Position numbers and translations under genes: made by a program
Assembly (NCBI RefSeq): GCF_028912405.1
Contig: NZ_JAKELO010000002.1
Coordinates: 1,559,276 to 1,623,275 of the forward strand
Direction: 5' to 3'
Length of the DNA: 64,000 nt
Source of the DNA: Methanogenium marinum
GTDB taxonomy: Archaea; Halobacteriota; Methanomicrobia; Methanomicrobiales; Methanomicrobiaceae
In this document: piece after piece, positions 61,019 through 64,000 of the stretch
Layout: every line of letters begins with the position of its first letter
Position numbering within the stretch: the first letter of the stretch is position 1
Notes under the pieces: generated by a model
Databases searched by the model: none
Told to the model about the DNA's origin: nothing
Seen by the model: only the letters and a program-made list of their open reading frames with translations

Positions 61019-61831
61019 ATGAAGAGACTATCGAAGGTTCCTGATTCCTGTCTGCTGTCGTTTGCCCTTATTGGCAGCATGATTGTGATCCTAACTGTTC
61101 TTGCCCTCCTCACTATTACTCTCAGGCAGATAACCGACCTTCCATACTTCATCTCTGTTGCAACGGAATCAAAGGTTGTGGATGCCATCCTGCTGACGAT
61201 GGTGGCGGGTCTGAATGCTGTTCTGTTGCTCCTCATCTTTGGCATTCCTCTTGCCTATATTCTGGCACGCACAGAGTTCAGAGGGAAAGGTGTGGTAGAG
61301 AGCATCGTTGATATCCCTGTGATGCTGCCTCACACTATTGCTGGTATTATGGTCTATATTCTCTTCATGCGCCGCGGTATCATCGGTGAACCATTCTCAC
61401 AGATAGGCATCATATTTGAGGGTGCATATCCTGGTATCGTTGCAGCGATGTTCTTTGTTTCCTCTCCATATTTTGTGAACGCAGTGCGTGACGGGTTTGA
61501 GAAAGTCCCGGTGCACCTGGAGAACGCAGCCAGGACTCTTGGGGCGTCACGTTTTCAGGCATTCCGCCTGGTTGTCCTTCCGCTTTCATTGCGGCATATC
61601 TTTAGTGGCAGTATTCTTGCATGGGGGCGGGGTATCGGTGAATTCGCGGCAATCATCATGATCGCCTACTATCCGATGGTCATTTCAACACTAATTTACT
61701 ACAAATTCACGACAGCAGGTCTCAGGGAAAGTACCGCAGTGGCATTTGCAATGATTCTGGTCTGTCTTGTGGTCTTTGCCATTCTGCGTGGTCTGATGAA
61801 GAGGGTGGGAAAATACGATGATAGAGTTTGA
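61019..61831 (+). CDS. wtpB: Tungstate ABC transporter permease WtpB
   Basis: Six membrane helices. The conserved permease motif is AARTLGASRFQAFRLVVLPL, the coupling helix to the ATPase, and SIVDIPVMLPHTIAGIMVYI is typical of Mod/Wtp permeases. The ATG at 61019 follows GGAG by seven bases. It overlaps wtpC by 14 bases. Forms the channel of the importer with WtpC. Confidence 0.93.
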   Translation: MKRLSKVPDSCLLSFALIGSMIVILTVLALLTITLRQITDLPYFISVATESKVVDAILLTMVAGLNAVLLLLIFGIPLAYILARTEFRGKGVVESIVDIPVMLPHTIAGIMVYILFMRRGIIGEPFSQIGIIFEGAYPGIVAAMFFVSSPYFVNAVRDGFEKVPVHLENAARTLGASRFQAFRLVVLPLSLRHIFSGSILAWGRGIGEFAAIIMIAYYPMVISTLIYYKFTTAGLRESTAVAFAMILVCLVVFAILRGLMKRVGKYDDRV

Positions 61832-62912
61832 TAACGTCTCGGTGACGCTGGGAGTATTCCGGTTGAATGAACTGAGTATCAGGATTAAAAAAGGTGATTA
61901 TTACTTCATTATCGGCCCGTCCGGTGCAGGAAAGACCATCATCCTCGAAGCAATAGCAGGCCTTCACCACCCGGATTCCGGGAGAGTACTCATTGATGGT
62001 GAGGATGTGAGTGGTATCCCACCGGAGAAAAGAAAGATTGCGCTGGTCTATCAGGATTATTCTCTCTTCCCTCATATGTCGGTCGGTGAGAATGTCGCAT
62101 TCGGGTTGAAGCTGCAGAAAATGCCGAAAGCGGAGATCGCGAAGCGTGTGGATGCGGTTCTCAGTCGTTTTGGTATTGCGCATCTCAAAGACCGTGCTCC
62201 CTATACGATGAGTGGGGGTGAACAGCAGCGTGTGGCGCTTGCACGGGCTCTGGTGACAGAACCTGATATTCTGCTGCTTGATGAACCGCTCTCTGCGATG
62301 GATCAGGTGAATCGGGACAAATTTGTTGCAGATTTGCGTGCCATCCACAAGGAAAACGATCTAACAATTGTGCATGTTACCCATTCCCGCGAGGAGGCTC
62401 TCTCGCTTGCCACCCGTGTGGCAGTTATCATTGATGGTACCCTGGAGCAGGAGGGTGAGCGTGACGAAGTCTTCAGAAAACCCCCGAACCGGAGAGTTGG
62501 CAGGTTTGTGGGCATTGAAAATGTATTTGACGGGACAGTGTCTGGCACCGGTGCCGGTGGTTCGGTAATCATGGTTGGTGGATGCAACATACGGACGGCT
62601 GATGTGATTCCCGATGGGTGCCGTGTCTGTGTCTTTATCCGTGCGGCTGATGTGTCTGTCCGCCGGGCTGGTATGACTGCTGATGATGAATACAATTGTT
62701 TCCCGGCAAAAATTGAGAAAATAACTCCTCGGGAATCGTATTATCTGCTGGGGATTTCCTGTGGAATCAGTCTGTATGCCCTTGCCACCGAACAGGAGAT
62801 CAAAGAGAAGGGTCTTGTATTGGGACAGGCAGTCTCTGTTTCGTTCAATCCTTCTGCGGTTCATGTCACCGCGGATGACTGTCTCTCCCCTTCTCTGTCC
62901 CCGTCGTTCTGA
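61818..62912 (+). CDS. wtpC: Tungstate ABC transporter ATP-binding protein WtpC
   Basis: Walker A GPSGAGKTIILEAIAG, Q-loop VYQDYSLFPHMSV, signature MSGGEQQRVALARAL, Walker B ILLLDEPLSAMD, and switch His in VTHSREEAL are complete. After residue 240 comes a regulatory TOBE-type domain (IENVFDGTVSGTG; PAKIEKITPRESYYLLGISC), which in Mod/Wtp ATPases can bind the oxyanion and inhibit transport. The last gene of the wtpABC operon, overlapping wtpB. Confidence 0.94.
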   Translation: MIEFDNVSVTLGVFRLNELSIRIKKGDYYFIIGPSGAGKTIILEAIAGLHHPDSGRVLIDGEDVSGIPPEKRKIALVYQDYSLFPHMSVGENVAFGLKLQKMPKAEIAKRVDAVLSRFGIAHLKDRAPYTMSGGEQQRVALARALVTEPDILLLDEPLSAMDQVNRDKFVADLRAIHKENDLTIVHVTHSREEALSLATRVAVIIDGTLEQEGERDEVFRKPPNRRVGRFVGIENVFDGTVSGTGAGGSVIMVGGCNIRTADVIPDGCRVCVFIRAADVSVRRAGMTADDEYNCFPAKIEKITPRESYYLLGISCGISLYALATEQEIKEKGLVLGQAVSVSFNPSAVHVTADDCLSPSLSPSF

Positions 62913-63415
62913 ATCGTTCATATCGGTAGGATTGACAGGGGAAAATTATCTTTCTTTTTGCGTGATGTGTGCTTCTCTTTTTGATTATGGGATTTTTTCT
63001 GCGTCAGGGAGGACTATTGTTTCATTGTTTTCAAAATATTCCGGAATCTCTTCCGATTCGGGGGAGTTCCTCCTCCTGACAGTCGCTCTCAGGTCTGATA
63101 AATCCTTTATGGGATGGTATGAGATCCTTTGATTAATCTGTTTTTCAGCACTGGTATTGCGAAATCCTGACATCAATCCCTGGGTTTCCTCCCCTTTTTT
63201 TGAGGAGAATGGGCATGGCGAATGTGGGCAGGTGAAAGGGGGATGTCGTTTTTCCTTTTTGAGTGACCCGGTATTTCAGAGACCGGGGGATGATTCTCCT
63301 GAAATTCATATCCGGCCAGATGGGCCCTTTCCCAATTGGTGTCCCGAATTGAGGGATGTAATGCAATTGTGAGAGATAATTCTGTATTACCTGATTGGTA
63401 CGAAAAAATGATTGG
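62913..63415. other. 500-base gap, with a scrap resembling a small protein
   Basis: The region between wtpC and the convergent DGC gene holds a plus-strand frame (about 63157-63372) whose end reads CRFSFLSDPVFQRPGDDS then PEIHIRPDGPFPNWCPELRD. The PNWCP motif is seen at the end of small methanogen proteins of unknown function. No proper start signal is visible. It may be a short real gene or a remnant. T-rich stretches near 62955-62975 could terminate wtpABC. Confidence 0.35.
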
Positions 63416-63835
63416 TTATTCTGTCCGCCCTTTCCCTTCCCAAACGGCGGAGACCACCGTTTCAATGTCGTCTTCAGTGTATTCCCGTGACCCTTTCTTC
63501 TCGATGCCCAGTTCTGTGACCACAATATTTTGTGCAACACAAATTCCCTGTGCTTCAGCAATCTTCCCCACACACCGGGCAGGACATCCGTCAAGGATGA
63601 TTACTTCGTCTGCATCCTTTGCAGCGTCAACAATTCCCTTTGCGCCGGTGGCAAGAAGAGCAGTACATGCTGCCCCGCCATAGCCTTCTTCTGTGAGTTG
63701 TATTGCGGCACAGTTGGTAATTTGTCCGGTGTTTGCCACCCCTGCACAGGGGAAGATGATGCGGTTAACGGTTTTCTCTGTTTGCTGTGCCTCTCCACAT
63801 GAACAGCCGCAGGAACAGGTTGGTTTATCTGCCAT
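63416..63835 (-). CDS. DGC-domain putative zinc-binding protein (139 aa)
   Basis: The N-terminus is very Cys-rich (CSCGCSCGE). It is followed by FPCAGVANTGQITNCAAIQL and ILDGCPARCVGKIAE, with the D-G-C triad that names the family and further conserved cysteines. These proteins are thought to bind zinc or another soft metal and commonly neighbour redox-active disulfide proteins or arsenite/mercury genes. Here a thioredoxin-like gene lies seven bases upstream on the same strand. Function unknown; metal homeostasis or redox handling is reasonable. Confidence 0.85.
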   Translation of the reverse strand: MADKPTCSCGCSCGEAQQTEKTVNRIIFPCAGVANTGQITNCAAIQLTEEGYGGAACTALLATGAKGIVDAAKDADEVIILDGCPARCVGKIAEAQGICVAQNIVVTELGIEKKGSREYTEDDIETVVSAVWEGKGRTE

Positions 63836-63842
63836 TTTTCCT

Positions 63843-64000
63843 TCACTCCGTGAGATAGCCTGAAATTTCCTTCACGTCAGCCACACGGCCGGATACCTTT
63901 AGTTCACCATCGATGATGAGTGCCGGTGTGAGCATCACCCCGCGATCCATGATCGTGTTTATATCCTCGATTTTGACAATCTCTGATTCAATTCCGGTCT
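63843..64000 (-). CDS. Thioredoxin-fold redox protein, C-terminal part (5' end outside window)
   Basis: Reading in from the right edge, the last 50 or so residues are IESEIVKIEDINTIMDRGVM, LTPALIIDGELKVSGRVADV, KEISGYLTE. The cis-proline loop TPALIIDG is the thioredoxin-fold hallmark, and the pattern matches the small archaeal redox-active disulfide protein 2 group, a short methanogen thioredoxin. The catalytic CxxC lies beyond the window. Same operon as the DGC gene. Confidence 0.82.
   Translation of the reverse strand, partial: TGIESEIVKIEDINTIMDRGVMLTPALIIDGELKVSGRVADVKEISGYLTE

Noticed and set aside
1-64000. CRISPR array or intact insertion sequence
   Set aside because: No regularly spaced repeats and no transposase or integrase frame were seen; only decayed fragments and isolated inverted repeats occur.

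Overview
The window is chromosomal DNA of a methanogenic archaeon, most likely order Methanomicrobiales. The evidence is a TATA-binding protein, archaeal EF-1beta, an archaeal SRP RNA, cysteate synthase (coenzyme M pathway), an MfnE-type kinase (methanofuran pathway), an archaellin-like protein, PEGA-domain surface proteins and large PAS-domain sensor kinases. Base composition is moderate. AT-rich patches lie at about 12-14.7 kb and 32.6-33.7 kb.

Layout. 1-9.7 kb is an envelope region. It holds the 3' end of an SLC13-type anion transporter, an anchored OB-fold protein, three secreted proteins related to the sulfite-oxidase/molybdopterin-binding fold, an orphan tungstate-binding lipoprotein (WtpA-like), and a minus-strand pair of a lamin-tail/phospholipase D exoprotein with an archaellin-like protein. 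9.7-10.9 kb holds mfnE, a zinc-ribbon protein and EF-1beta. 11-21 kb mixes housekeeping genes (TBP paralogue, MscS, cysteate synthase, malate dehydrogenase, SRP RNA, methyltransferase, phosphoesterase) with two decayed relics of one zinc-finger-tailed protein, several hairpins and an orphan MNT nucleotidyltransferase. 21.5-32.5 kb holds a UPF0282 hydrolase, a stand-alone CO dehydrogenase (CooS), RecQ, two Yip1-family membrane proteins, a flavodoxin-fold oxidoreductase, a 14-TM efflux pump and a GNAT enzyme. 32.6-36.6 kb is an accessory patch with a membrane-anchored PD-(D/E)XK-like protein, a 46-residue basic protein with a frameshifted second copy, a BASS transporter, and two near-identical YjdF-type membrane proteins. 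36.8 kb carries a CAU-anticodon tRNA. 37-44.7 kb is a phosphate regulon: a divergent AbrB-PhoU regulator, then pstS, a fused pstC-pstA, pstB, phoU and ppk. 44.8-56.8 kb carries three PAS sensor proteins, one with about ten PAS domains plus GAF, and one lacking an ATPase domain. 56.9-64 kb holds a PNPOx-like flavoprotein, a TetR regulator with three TGAC-N6-GTCA boxes, LarE, the wtpABC tungstate importer, and a DGC-domain/thioredoxin pair cut by the window end.

How the parts work together. Tungstate imported by WtpABC would supply formylmethanofuran and formate dehydrogenases. Phosphate imported by Pst can be stored as polyphosphate by the co-transcribed Ppk. The SRP RNA sits between a methyltransferase gene and malate dehydrogenase, with its promoter inside the former's 3' end and its 3' end 15 nt before the latter's start. 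No intact transposase, integrase, CRISPR array or known defence system was found.
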